Assembly: GCF_000302535.1 (NCBI RefSeq)
Contig: NC_018708.1
Span: forward strand, 5,132,936 to 5,196,935
Direction of reading: 5' to 3'
Length of the DNA: 64,000 nt
Origin: Acidovorax sp. KKS102
GTDB taxonomy: Bacteria; Pseudomonadota; Gammaproteobacteria; Burkholderiales; Burkholderiaceae_C
The position numbers were made by a program, and so were the translations under genes. Shown one piece after another: positions 11,032-19,084 of the stretch; position 1 is the first letter of the stretch; the number at the start of each line of letters is the position of its first letter. Below the pieces are notes generated by a model, which worked only from the letters and a program-made list of their open reading frames with translations, had not been told where the DNA came from and did not search any database.

Positions 11032-12465
11032 TCACTGGGGTGGCTCGCGGTACTCGACATACGCGCGCCCGCGCAGCTCTTGCGCCCAGGTGGCATAGGC
11101 CTCGTCGAGTTTCTTCTCGCGCACCACGTTGCGTGCCATGTCGCGCTGCTCGCGCTGGGTGAGCTTGGCCTCGCGGCGCTCCAGCAGCTGGATCAGGTGC
11201 ACGCCAAAACGCGAGACCACAGGTTCGCTGATGTCGCCAGGCTTGAGGGCGTCCAACGCCTGCTCGAACTCGGGCACATACCGGCCGGGGTTGGCCCAGC
11301 CCAGATCACCACCCTCCTTGGAACTGCCGTCCTGTGAATGCTCGCGCGCCAGTGTTGCAAAGTCGGCCTGCCCCGCCAGCACGCGGCGACGGTAGTCGGC
11401 CAAGCGCGCGGCGGCAGCGGCTTCGGACAACTGGGGGCCCGTGCGCAGCAGGATATGGCGCGCATGGTTTTGCACCACCGTGGTCGGCATACCCGCCGTC
11501 ACACGTTCCACCACCTTGAGCACGTGAAAACCCGCTGGCGAGCGCACCGGGCCCACGATGGAGCCCACCGGCAGGCCGAGGGTGGAGTTCACGAACAGTT
11601 CCGGATAACGGTCTGCAGGCCGCAGGCCCAGTAACCCACCAGCCCGCTGGCCTTCGGGCGCATCGGAGAACTCGCGGGCCACCGCCGCAAAGTCTTCGCC
11701 CGCGCGCACCTTGTCGGCCGCGCGCTGTGCGCGTGCCTGCCGTTCGGCCACCTGCGCGGGGGTGGCGTTTTCAGGCACCACCACCAGCACATGGCCGAGG
11801 TTGATCTCCATGGCAGCGACGTCCGTGCCCTTTTGCTCTTCGCGCAGGAACTGGTCCACATCCAGGTCGCTGACCTTCACGCGTGCTTCGACTTCGCGTT
11901 CGCGCAGGCGCTGCTGCAGCAGCTGGTTGCGCAACTCTTCGCGAAACCGGTCCTTGCTCATGCCGTCGCGGGCCAGGCGCGCATACAGCTCGTCCACCGT
12001 CATGTCGTTCTGACGGGCCACGCCCTGCTCGGCCTGCGACACGGCGTAGTCATCGACCTTGATGCCCGATTCACGCGCCTGCTGCAGCTGCACCTTTTCC
12101 AGAATGATGCGTTCAAGGACTTCGCGTGCCAGCGCATCGCGCGGTGGCATGGCACCGCCCTGCTTGGCGATCTGCGCCTCGGCACGTGCCAGGCGCGAGC
12201 GCACCTCGTAGTTGGTCACGGGCTCGGAGTTGACCACCGCCACGATGAAATCGGCCGAGCGCGGAGCCGTGCTGGCCGAAGGCGCAGGCAAGGTGATGGA
12301 GGGCACGGCCGCAGGGCGCGCGGTCAGCGACGACGGCGAGGAGGACAACCCGGTCTTGCCCGAAGACGAGGCCCCCGAAGGACGCAGGCCCTGGGCCGCA
12401 GCGCCTTGCGCCACGAGGGATGCCAACGCGGCCGTCAAGGCCAGTGCGAGTACACGGTGATTCAT
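11032..12465 (-). CDS. surA: periplasmic chaperone / peptidyl-prolyl isomerase SurA
   Basis: A 477-residue exported foldase for outer-membrane proteins. The signal peptide (MNHRVLALALTAALASLVAQ, cut after GAAA) is followed by about 45 low-complexity Ser/Ala/Pro residues, longer than in E. coli SurA (428 residues). The SurA N-terminal domain begins at FIVAVVNSEPVTNYEVRSRL. Two parvulin domains follow, at about residues 220-325 (INLGHVLVVVPENAT) and 335-430 (NHARHILLRTGPQLSE), then a C-terminal helix. The gene starts 3 bp after the lptD stop codon, so the two are translationally close; SurA helps assemble LptD in the outer membrane, which fits the pairing. Confidence 0.94.
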   Translation of the reverse strand: MNHRVLALALTAALASLVAQGAAAQGLRPSGASSSGKTGLSSSPSSLTARPAAVPSITLPAPSASTAPRSADFIVAVVNSEPVTNYEVRSRLARAEAQIAKQGGAMPPRDALAREVLERIILEKVQLQQARESGIKVDDYAVSQAEQGVARQNDMTVDELYARLARDGMSKDRFREELRNQLLQQRLREREVEARVKVSDLDVDQFLREEQKGTDVAAMEINLGHVLVVVPENATPAQVAERQARAQRAADKVRAGEDFAAVAREFSDAPEGQRAGGLLGLRPADRYPELFVNSTLGLPVGSIVGPVRSPAGFHVLKVVERVTAGMPTTVVQNHARHILLRTGPQLSEAAAAARLADYRRRVLAGQADFATLAREHSQDGSSKEGGDLGWANPGRYVPEFEQALDALKPGDISEPVVSRFGVHLIQLLERREAKLTQREQRDMARNVVREKKLDEAYATWAQELRGRAYVEYREPPQ

Positions 12466-12468
12466 GGT

Positions 12469-15003
12469 CTAGTCGTAGTTGCTGAAGCGGCTGGGCGTGG
12501 AGACCTGCTCGCGCAGGTTCTGGTAACGCGGCACATTTTGCTTGAAGGAGTCGAGCGGGCTGGAACCCAGGCTCAGGCGGGAGAAGCCCACGAATTCGAT
12601 CTGGAACAGCAGGCGCGTGTTGGAGCTGGTCACGCTGCTTTGCAGGCGCTCCAGCACCACGCGGCCGATCCAGCAGCAGCTGTCGTACTCGAAGCCCACC
12701 ACGGTGTCCACCAGCTTGCGGTCCTTCATGCTGTAGTTCAATCGGCCCACGCTGTACCAGCGCCCGCCGCCCTGGCCACGGCCGGGGCCCAGGTCTTTGC
12801 CCTTGTCGCCCCACAGGTCGTTCAGCGGCCACTGCCAGCCGATGTCGATCTGCTCGCTGGTGCCACGCTGCAGGCGGTAGGCCGCGCTCACGGTGCGGTA
12901 GTTGCTGGGGCTGTAGCGCGCGCCGATGGTGGAGCGGATGGACTGCCCGGTCTTGGGGTTGTACTGCACGGTGGAGTCAAAGCCCCACTGGGGTGTCCAG
13001 TTGATGCCCGCGCCCAGCAGCAGGTCCGACAGGCGCTCGCTCACCGGCGTGCCGCCTGGCAAGGTCACCTTCTGGTCCGAGAACCGCACCCGCTGCGCAA
13101 TGCCGAAGCGCGCGGCCTGGGCACCGGTGTCGGGGTCCAGCATGCGGGTGGTCACGCCCAGGGTCAGCAGGTTGTTGTCGGCCAGCCGGTCGTTGCCGCC
13201 AAACGCGTTCTCGGTGTAGATGGTTGCAAAGTTGAAGTCATTGGCCGCCGTGTCGTACACCGGCAGCATGCTCTGGTCGCGGTAGGGCGTGTAGGTGTAG
13301 AACGCCCGGGGCTCCAGCGTCTGCAGGAAGGCCCGGCCGAAGTAAGCGGTGTCGCGCTCGAACACCAGGCCGCTGTCCAGGCTGAAGGTGGGCAGTGTGC
13401 GGCTGGCCGAGCGCTGGCCGTTGGAGAGGGCCGAATCAAACTGGTACTGCGTGGCATGCAGCTGCAGGCGCGGGGTGATGAAGCCGCCCGGCGACAGGAA
13501 GGGGCGGCTGATCTGCGCCATGGCGTAGCTGCGGTCGGCGTTGGGCTGGCCGGTGAGCGCGCGGGCTGCTTCGAAGCGCGTGGTGTCCAGCTCGACGCTG
13601 GCGTCGAATCCGCCGCCCAGCTGCGAGGGGTTGTAGCGCCATTGCACCTGCGGCATGCGGTCATACGGCGGCACGATGGGCGAGGTGACATCCTGCAGCG
13701 TCTGCCATTTGAGGGTGCGCACCGTGGCCGACATGTCGTTGCGGCCCCAGGACAGGATGGCATCGTTGGGCAACAGGCGCTGGCGCAGCTGCTCGGTGGC
13801 GCGGCTGAAGTCGCGCCAGTAGTTATCGTCGCTGACCCGGTTGAGGTTGAGGTTCAGCCCCAGCCCGCCAATGGCCGTATCGAACGCGCCCTCGTGCTTG
13901 CCGCTGAAGCTCCAGCGCACCCGGTCGCGCAGGCGGTCGGTGGGCATCACATCGGCGCTGATCTGACCCTTGTAGGTCGGCTCCAGGTAGCGGAACTCGC
14001 CGCCCACATTGGCCCCCCGCTTGGTCATGAGCGCCGCGCGCAAGGTGGCATCGCGGTTGGGGGCGATGTTCCAGTAGTACGGCTGCATGTAGGTCACGCC
14101 GTCCCGGCTGTCGAGCCCGATGGTAGGCGGCAGCAGGCCGGACTTGCGCTTTTCCGACAGCGGGAAGGTGATGTACGGAATGGGCAGCACCGAGATGCCC
14201 TTGAACTCCAGCACCGCGTCTTCGGCCGTGCCGACCTCTTCCTCGTTGTCGATGCGGATGGTGGCGGCGCGCAGCACCCAGTCGGGCTGCCAGCTTTCTT
14301 CGTTGCCACGCTCGCAAGTGGTGTAGGTGCCGTTGTGCACCACGGCGCGGTAGCGGTCCACAAAGTCCACCCGCGTCGCATCTCCGTGCGCCTGCGTGGC
14401 CAGAAAGCGGTAGCGCGCATCGCTGAAGAAGCCCTCGAAGGCCTCCACCCGCAGCTCCAGCGCCGTGCCTTCGTAGACGTTGCCTGCGCGGTTGATGCGC
14501 ACCTTGCCGTTGGCCTTGGCCAGGTCCTCGGGCACGTTGTAGTCCAGCCGGTCCGCGCGGATGACCGTGTCGCCCCGGCGCAACTCGGCGTTGCCTTCAA
14601 TCAGCGCATTCAGGTCCGTCTGGCCGCTGATGTGATCGCCCTTCACAAACACGGGCAATTGCGAGCGCACGGCGTCGGGAATCTTTTCCTGCAGCAGCGG
14701 GGAGGACCGCAGCGCCGGAGGCGCATCCCAGGCGCTGGGCGCGGCGGCGTCCTGGGCCAGGGCCGCCAGCGGCAGGCCACACCAGGCCAGCGCAACGCCC
14801 ACAGCCAGTACGCGGGGCACGGGGGGCCGCAGCCGTGCAGACTTCGCCGTGGCGGGCCGGGCGCGAAGGGAGGTGAGGTTCTGCACGGTGGGTGGCTGGC
14901 AGCGTGGCACGTGGGGTGATGGGGCGGTAGCGGACAAAGGGACCGGCCCTGGCCCACGCGCACGGCGCCAGCCACGACCGGTTTGTAAAATCGGATTATC
15001 CAT
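12469..15003 (-). CDS. lptD: LPS-assembly outer-membrane protein LptD
   Basis: About 844 residues. It contains an exported N-terminus, an OstA/LptA-like periplasmic domain (from about GDHISGQTDLNALIEG to RIDNEEEVGTAEDA) and a large C-terminal beta-barrel (LPIPYITFPLSEKRKSGLLP onward). It inserts lipopolysaccharide into the outer leaflet with LptE. Conserved cysteines for the disulfide switch are visible: one in TTCERG (about residue 230) and a CC pair in DSCCWIG (about 776-777). The start is uncertain. The ATG at 15003 overlaps the divergent amgK ATG and puts about 80 residues before the mature domain; the true start may be a GTG or TTG closer to the hydrophobic VLAVGVALAWCGLPLAALA signal sequence. 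Confidence 0.93.
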   Translation of the reverse strand: MDNPILQTGRGWRRARGPGPVPLSATAPSPHVPRCQPPTVQNLTSLRARPATAKSARLRPPVPRVLAVGVALAWCGLPLAALAQDAAAPSAWDAPPALRSSPLLQEKIPDAVRSQLPVFVKGDHISGQTDLNALIEGNAELRRGDTVIRADRLDYNVPEDLAKANGKVRINRAGNVYEGTALELRVEAFEGFFSDARYRFLATQAHGDATRVDFVDRYRAVVHNGTYTTCERGNEESWQPDWVLRAATIRIDNEEEVGTAEDAVLEFKGISVLPIPYITFPLSEKRKSGLLPPTIGLDSRDGVTYMQPYYWNIAPNRDATLRAALMTKRGANVGGEFRYLEPTYKGQISADVMPTDRLRDRVRWSFSGKHEGAFDTAIGGLGLNLNLNRVSDDNYWRDFSRATEQLRQRLLPNDAILSWGRNDMSATVRTLKWQTLQDVTSPIVPPYDRMPQVQWRYNPSQLGGGFDASVELDTTRFEAARALTGQPNADRSYAMAQISRPFLSPGGFITPRLQLHATQYQFDSALSNGQRSASRTLPTFSLDSGLVFERDTAYFGRAFLQTLEPRAFYTYTPYRDQSMLPVYDTAANDFNFATIYTENAFGGNDRLADNNLLTLGVTTRMLDPDTGAQAARFGIAQRVRFSDQKVTLPGGTPVSERLSDLLLGAGINWTPQWGFDSTVQYNPKTGQSIRSTIGARYSPSNYRTVSAAYRLQRGTSEQIDIGWQWPLNDLWGDKGKDLGPGRGQGGGRWYSVGRLNYSMKDRKLVDTVVGFEYDSCCWIGRVVLERLQSSVTSSNTRLLFQIEFVGFSRLSLGSSPLDSFKQNVPRYQNLREQVSTPSRFSNYD
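14986..14991 (+). promoter_or_regulatory. candidate -10 element for amgK
   Basis: TAAAAT lies 10 bp before the amgK ATG at 15002. A start of transcription about 7 bp downstream would leave a leader of only a few bases, and no Shine-Dalgarno sequence precedes the ATG, so the mRNA may be effectively leaderless. Confidence 0.4.
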
Positions 15004-16156
15004 GAGCCACCCCATCCCCCCATCGCCCGCTGGCCAGCCCCTGGGCGCCACCGTGGCCGCACCAGCTGCGCCCGCCGCCCCCACCCACGTCAGCTGGCCT
15101 GATGCCGCCCGCCGTGCGGCCTTTGACGCCTGGCTGGCCCCCCTGGTGGGACCGCACCAGTTGCTGCCTGACACCCTGCGCCCCGCGTCGGCCGACGCCA
15201 GCTTCCGCCGCTATCTGCGCATCGACACGGGCACGGGCGCCAGCCGCATCGTGATGGATGCGCCGCCCGACAAGGAAAACTGCAAGCCCTTTGTGCAGGT
15301 GCAGGGCCTGATGGCCGTCGCCGGGCTGAACGTGCCCCAGATCTTGGCGTTTGATGAGCCCACCGGCTTCATGCTGCTGTCCGACCTGGGCCACCAGACC
15401 GTGATCGAGCGGCTGAACCCCGAAAAACCCCGGGACGCCTACGCCTGGTACCAGCAGGCCACCGATGTGCTGCTGCAGTGGCAAAAGGCGTCCGCCCCCG
15501 GCGTGCTGCCCGCCTACGACGAGCCGCTGCTGCGCCGCGAACTGGCGCTGTTCCCCGACTGGTACCTCGCCAAGCACCGCGCCATCGCCCTGGACGACAA
15601 ACAGCAGGCCACGCTGCAAGGCGCCTTTGATGCCATCGTGGCCCACAACCTGGCAGCCCCGCAGGTCTATGTGCACCGCGACTTCATGACCCGCAACCTG
15701 ATGGCACCTGTAGAAGCAGGCGCGCCCCTGGGCGTGCTGGACTTCCAGGACGCGGTCTACGGCCCCATCACTTACGACATCGCCAGCCTGCTGCGCGACG
15801 CGTTCATCAGCTGGGAAGAAGAATTCGTCATCGACATTACCGTGCGTTACTGGGAGAAGGCGCGCAAGGCCGGACTGCTGGGCGCCAACAGCGCCAGCGG
15901 CTGGGGCGATGACTTTGGCGAGTTCTACCGCGCGGTGGAATGGATGGGCCTGCAGCGGCACCTCAAGGTCGCGGGCATTTTTGCGCGGCTGACGCTGCGC
16001 GACGGCAAGCCCAAGTACCTGGCCGATGCGCCCCGGTTCATTGCGTACATCCGCGCCACGGCCAACCGCTACCGGCAGCTGGGGCCGCTGCTCAAGATGC
16101 TGGACCAGATCGAAGGCACCGAGCCCGTGGTGGGCTTTGCGTACGGCCGCATGTAG
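15002..16156 (+). CDS. amgK: AmgK-like MurNAc/GlcNAc anomeric sugar kinase (APH fold)
   Basis: A 384-residue protein of the aminoglycoside phosphotransferase/choline kinase fold. The catalytic loop is VHRDFMTRNLM (His225-Asp227, Asn232) and the metal-binding motif follows as VLDFQDAVYGPITYDIASLL. This pattern, and its place next to lptD, match AmgK, which phosphorylates MurNAc and GlcNAc at the anomeric carbon for peptidoglycan recycling. The usual partner murU, a nucleotidyltransferase, is not adjacent; the next gene is rsmE. The start at 15002 overlaps the lptD start codon on the other strand. The assignment to AmgK rather than another APH-fold kinase rests on family resemblance and position. 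Confidence 0.82.
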   Translation: MSHPIPPSPAGQPLGATVAAPAAPAAPTHVSWPDAARRAAFDAWLAPLVGPHQLLPDTLRPASADASFRRYLRIDTGTGASRIVMDAPPDKENCKPFVQVQGLMAVAGLNVPQILAFDEPTGFMLLSDLGHQTVIERLNPEKPRDAYAWYQQATDVLLQWQKASAPGVLPAYDEPLLRRELALFPDWYLAKHRAIALDDKQQATLQGAFDAIVAHNLAAPQVYVHRDFMTRNLMAPVEAGAPLGVLDFQDAVYGPITYDIASLLRDAFISWEEEFVIDITVRYWEKARKAGLLGANSASGWGDDFGEFYRAVEWMGLQRHLKVAGIFARLTLRDGKPKYLADAPRFIAYIRATANRYRQLGPLLKMLDQIEGTEPVVGFAYGRM

Positions 16157-16189
16157 CCACAGCGCCCTGCATTCACGGCACGCCCCAAA

Positions 16190-16255
16190 AAATCAAGCAA
16201 AAACCGGCTCAAGCGCAGACAAATCATGCGCTAGTAGCTATTACAAAGATAGCAA
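16190..16255 (-). repeat. dispersed short repeat, copy R3
   Basis: On the minus strand it reads TTTGCTATC, AATAGCTACTAGCGCATG, then GCGCTTGAGCCGG and TTTTTGCTTGATT. Its end abuts the rsmE ATG at 16256, so rsmE lacks a recognisable ribosome-binding site. Confidence 0.75.
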
Positions 16256-17029
16256 ATGCCCCGTTTCCATTGCCCGGCTCCCCTCGCCACCGGCGCCGAG
16301 CTGGACCTGCCCCCGGGCGCCGCACGCCATGTGCAGGTGCTGCGCCTGCAGCCCGGTGACGGCATCACCCTGTTCCACGGCGGCCAGGGCGCGGGCGACC
16401 CCGGTGGCGAGTTCGACGCCACCGTCGTCAAGATGGGCCGCAGCGATGTGCGCGTGCTCGTGGGCGCACACCACGCCATCGAGCGCGAGGCGCCCCGCGC
16501 CGTGCACCTGCTGGCCGGCATCACCGCCAACGAGCGCATGGACTGGCTGGTCGAAAAAGCCACCGAGCTTGGCGTGGCCAGCATCACCCCGCTGGTGGCC
16601 GAGCGCAGCGTGCTCAAGCTCAAGGGCGAGCGCGCCGACAAGAAGATCGCCCACTGGCAGGCCGTGGCCGTGGCCGCCTGCGAACAATGCGGCCGCAACC
16701 GTGTGCCCGTGGTGCACCCCGCCATCGACCTGGCGGGCTGGCTGCGTTCACCAGGGCAGGGCGTAACGCTCCCGGAAGCCCAGGACACCCAAAACGCCGC
16801 CCGACGCCTGCTGCTGTCGCTGCGGCCCGGCACCGTGCCGCTGCGTGAAGCCACAGGCAGCGGCGATGCCCAGCGCCCCATGCTATTCCTCTCCGGCCCC
16901 GAGGGTGGCCTGAGCCCTGCGGAAGAAGACCTGGCGCTGCAACACGGCTTCGCCCCCGTCACGCTGGGCCCGCGCGTGCTGCGCGCGGAGACGGCCCCGC
17001 TGGCCGCCTTGGCCGCTCTCACGCTGTAG
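16256..17029 (+). CDS. rsmE: 16S rRNA m3U1498 methyltransferase
   Basis: A 257-residue SPOUT-fold methyltransferase that methylates N3 of U1498 in 16S rRNA. Family marks are the N-terminal PUA-like part starting MPRFHCPAPLATGAELDLP with HVQVLRLQPGD, the middle motif WLVEKATELGVASITPLV, and the C-terminal SAM-binding knot LFLSGPEGGLSPAEEDLA followed by LGPRVLRAETAPLAAL. Length is normal. It follows amgK on the same strand after a 99-bp gap filled mainly by a dispersed repeat. There is no functional tie to amgK that I know of. Confidence 0.95.
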   Translation: MPRFHCPAPLATGAELDLPPGAARHVQVLRLQPGDGITLFHGGQGAGDPGGEFDATVVKMGRSDVRVLVGAHHAIEREAPRAVHLLAGITANERMDWLVEKATELGVASITPLVAERSVLKLKGERADKKIAHWQAVAVAACEQCGRNRVPVVHPAIDLAGWLRSPGQGVTLPEAQDTQNAARRLLLSLRPGTVPLREATGSGDAQRPMLFLSGPEGGLSPAEEDLALQHGFAPVTLGPRVLRAETAPLAALAALTL

Positions 17030-17130
17030 CGCGACACCCTGCGCGCAGGCCGGGCTCGCCACGCGGGCCCCAGGCCCGGTCAAGGCCCGGACAAGCGCTG
17101 GGGGGCTATACGCACGGCACTACCTCACCG

Positions 17131-17136
17131 TAAAAT
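17131..17136 (+). promoter_or_regulatory. candidate -10 element for the diguanylate cyclase gene
   Basis: TAAAAT in the 199-bp gap between rsmE and the downstream cyclase gene. The -35 region is not recognisable. It leaves a leader of roughly 90 nt. Confidence 0.3.
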
Positions 17137-17228
17137 CTCCGACCAGCCGGTAACCCAGGATCACACGGGTTTCGAGCCACCCCGCCCGCGCTCCGCGCGG
17201 CCCTCCCTCCTGGCCGGAGCCCCCCACC

Positions 17229-18386
17229 TTGCGCCCACCCGCCCGCTGGCAGCGCCTCAAGGATGTGATCCTCTCCACCGACCCCCGGCGGCGCACGCTG
17301 GTGGGCATGGCCTTGCTGGCGCTCACGCTGATGGCAGGCAGCGCCGGGGTGATGCTGCTGGTGGCGCATTCCAGCACCTCCGTGGACCAGACCGCAGTGC
17401 AATGGTGGGCCGCACTGTCGGTGGGCGGCCTGGTGGTCATGACGGCCTTCATCCGCTCGGGCGAAACCGCCCGCCTGCGCGACCCCTCGCTCACCATCCC
17501 GCAAATGGTCTGGACCATCACTAGCGGTGCGGTGGCCTATGTGCTGGCAGGCGATGCGCGCGGGCTGGTGCCCAGCGTGCTGGCGATGATCCTGTTCTTC
17601 GGCACCTTCGGCCTCACGGTGGCTGAGGTGATCGGCATTGGCGTGTATGCGCTGCTGGCCTTTGCCAGCGCCATCGGCGTCAGCTCCCGCTTCAATGCCA
17701 ATGCCTCGGGCTACCTGGACACCGCCTATGCGCTGATGGTGCTCATCGTGCTCAGCGGCTGCATTGCGCTGAACCTGCGCATCCAGCGCATCCGCGCCAA
17801 GCTGCAGCAGCAGCGCGAGGCACTGGCCCAGGCGCTCGAAGTCAACCGCGAACTGGCCACCCGCGACGAGCTGACGGGCCTCATCAACCGCCGCGCCATG
17901 CTCGACCTGATGGCGCTGGAGCACCGCCGCAGCCTGCGCAGTGGCCGCCCGCTGCTGCTGGCGCAGCTGGACATCGACCACTTCAAGCCCATCAACGACC
18001 AGCACGGCCACGCTGCCGGCGACCGCGCGCTGCAGGCCTTTGCGGGCACGGTGCGCGCCAGCGTGCGCGACACCGACGTGCTGGCCCGCTGGGGAGGCGA
18101 GGAGTTTGTGCTGATGCTCACCGACACCTCGGCAGACCATGCGCGCGAGTTGCTCGAACGCATTCGCCAGGCCGTGCAGGCGCTGGAGATTGCCCACAGC
18201 GCAGGCTCGCTGCAGCTCACCGTGTCCATCGGCCTGGCCCAGCACCTGCCGGGCGACACCGTGGAGCACACACTCGAACGCGCCGACCAGGCGCTGTACC
18301 ACGCCAAGGCCCTGGGCCGCAACCGCGTGGTGGTGGCGCCGGCCACCCACCGCCCCGTGGCCTCTGGGACTAGCGCACGGGCTTGA
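17229..18386 (+). CDS. membrane-bound diguanylate cyclase (GGDEF)
   Basis: Up to 385 residues. The N-terminal half has about five or six hydrophobic segments (for example TLVGMALLALTLMAGSAGVM and LMVLIVLSGCIALNL) and no recognised sensory domain. A short coiled linker (LQQQREALAQALEVNRELAT) leads to a GGDEF domain: DELTGLINRRAML, DIDHFKPINDQHGHAAGD and the active-site RWGGEEF. An inhibitory-site RxxD (RDTD) lies five residues before it. It should make cyclic di-GMP at the membrane. The start is uncertain: the TTG at 17229 gives the longest form, while a GTG at about 17262 or an ATG at 17307 are alternatives. The 3' end overlaps the convergent DUF3617 gene by 17 bp. Confidence 0.9.
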   Translation: MRPPARWQRLKDVILSTDPRRRTLVGMALLALTLMAGSAGVMLLVAHSSTSVDQTAVQWWAALSVGGLVVMTAFIRSGETARLRDPSLTIPQMVWTITSGAVAYVLAGDARGLVPSVLAMILFFGTFGLTVAEVIGIGVYALLAFASAIGVSSRFNANASGYLDTAYALMVLIVLSGCIALNLRIQRIRAKLQQQREALAQALEVNRELATRDELTGLINRRAMLDLMALEHRRSLRSGRPLLLAQLDIDHFKPINDQHGHAAGDRALQAFAGTVRASVRDTDVLARWGGEEFVLMLTDTSADHARELLERIRQAVQALEIAHSAGSLQLTVSIGLAQHLPGDTVEHTLERADQALYHAKALGRNRVVVAPATHRPVASGTSARA

Positions 18387-18939
18387 TCTCGCCGCAGTCC
18401 GCGGCCAGCCACTTGCCGTTCTGCACCATGTCGATCTGCTCGGGCTTGCCGTTGGACGTGGTCTTGACCTTGAAATTGCCCGTGTAGGCCGTGGACCCCT
18501 GGAAGGTCATCGTGCCCTCGCCCGTGGTGGGCGGCTGGCCTTGAGTGCCCTTGCAGCTGAACGTCATGGCCACCGCATTGGGGCCCGTGCGTTGCACGTT
18601 CTGCGTGCAGCCTTCCTGCGCCGGGATGCGGTCCAGGTCGGCCTGCTCGGGGCTGATGCAGACCTTCACGGTGTTGCCGCTGGGGCCCATGCTCACACCC
18701 TGCTGGGCCATGGCCTGTTCCATCTGCTTGCGCTGCGCAGGCGTCAGGCTGGCCATGGACTTCTGCATCTGCGCCATCGCGGCCTCCAGCTGGCCGCTCT
18801 GGCTTTTCATGGTCACGCTGTTCTCCCACAGGCCGGGCCGCAGCTTCTGCGTCTGGGCGTGGGCCGTGGCCCAAAGCCCGGGCCCGAGCACGGTGGCGGA
18901 AAGGACAACGGCGAGAGCGCGGTGGGTGGGGGTGTGCAT
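18370..18939 (-). CDS. exported DUF3617 family protein
   Basis: A 189-residue protein with a signal peptide (LAVVLSATVLGPGLWATAHA) and a DUF3617 domain. It opens with KLRPGLWENSVTMKSQSGQ, has a Met/Gln-rich helical stretch around residues 50-80, and a four-cysteine pattern (VCISPEQAD, EGCTQ, FSCKG, ADCGE). It should reside in the periplasm, perhaps disulfide-bonded. No function is established for the family. It is convergent with the cyclase gene and monocistronic in appearance. Confidence 0.85.
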   Translation of the reverse strand: MHTPTHRALAVVLSATVLGPGLWATAHAQTQKLRPGLWENSVTMKSQSGQLEAAMAQMQKSMASLTPAQRKQMEQAMAQQGVSMGPSGNTVKVCISPEQADLDRIPAQEGCTQNVQRTGPNAVAMTFSCKGTQGQPPTTGEGTMTFQGSTAYTGNFKVKTTSNGKPEQIDMVQNGKWLAADCGEIKPVR

Positions 18940-19084
18940 GGTGGTCAGACCTCGGTGCTGGCGGTGGAGCCAGCAGTATCAACACACCGGCCTTCGCTGC
19001 CAAGTACCAAGTGCACGGTGGAAGGTGGGAAGCAGCGGCTGTGGCCCGCGCGCACGGGCACTCGGTCTCCGTGGGTCTCCGTCC

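Noticed and set aside
11791..14919. A 1042-codon open frame on the plus strand opposite surA and lptD
   Set aside because: It is antisense to two clear genes, has His/Arg/Gly-rich composition typical of shadow frames in high-GC DNA, and shows no family motif.
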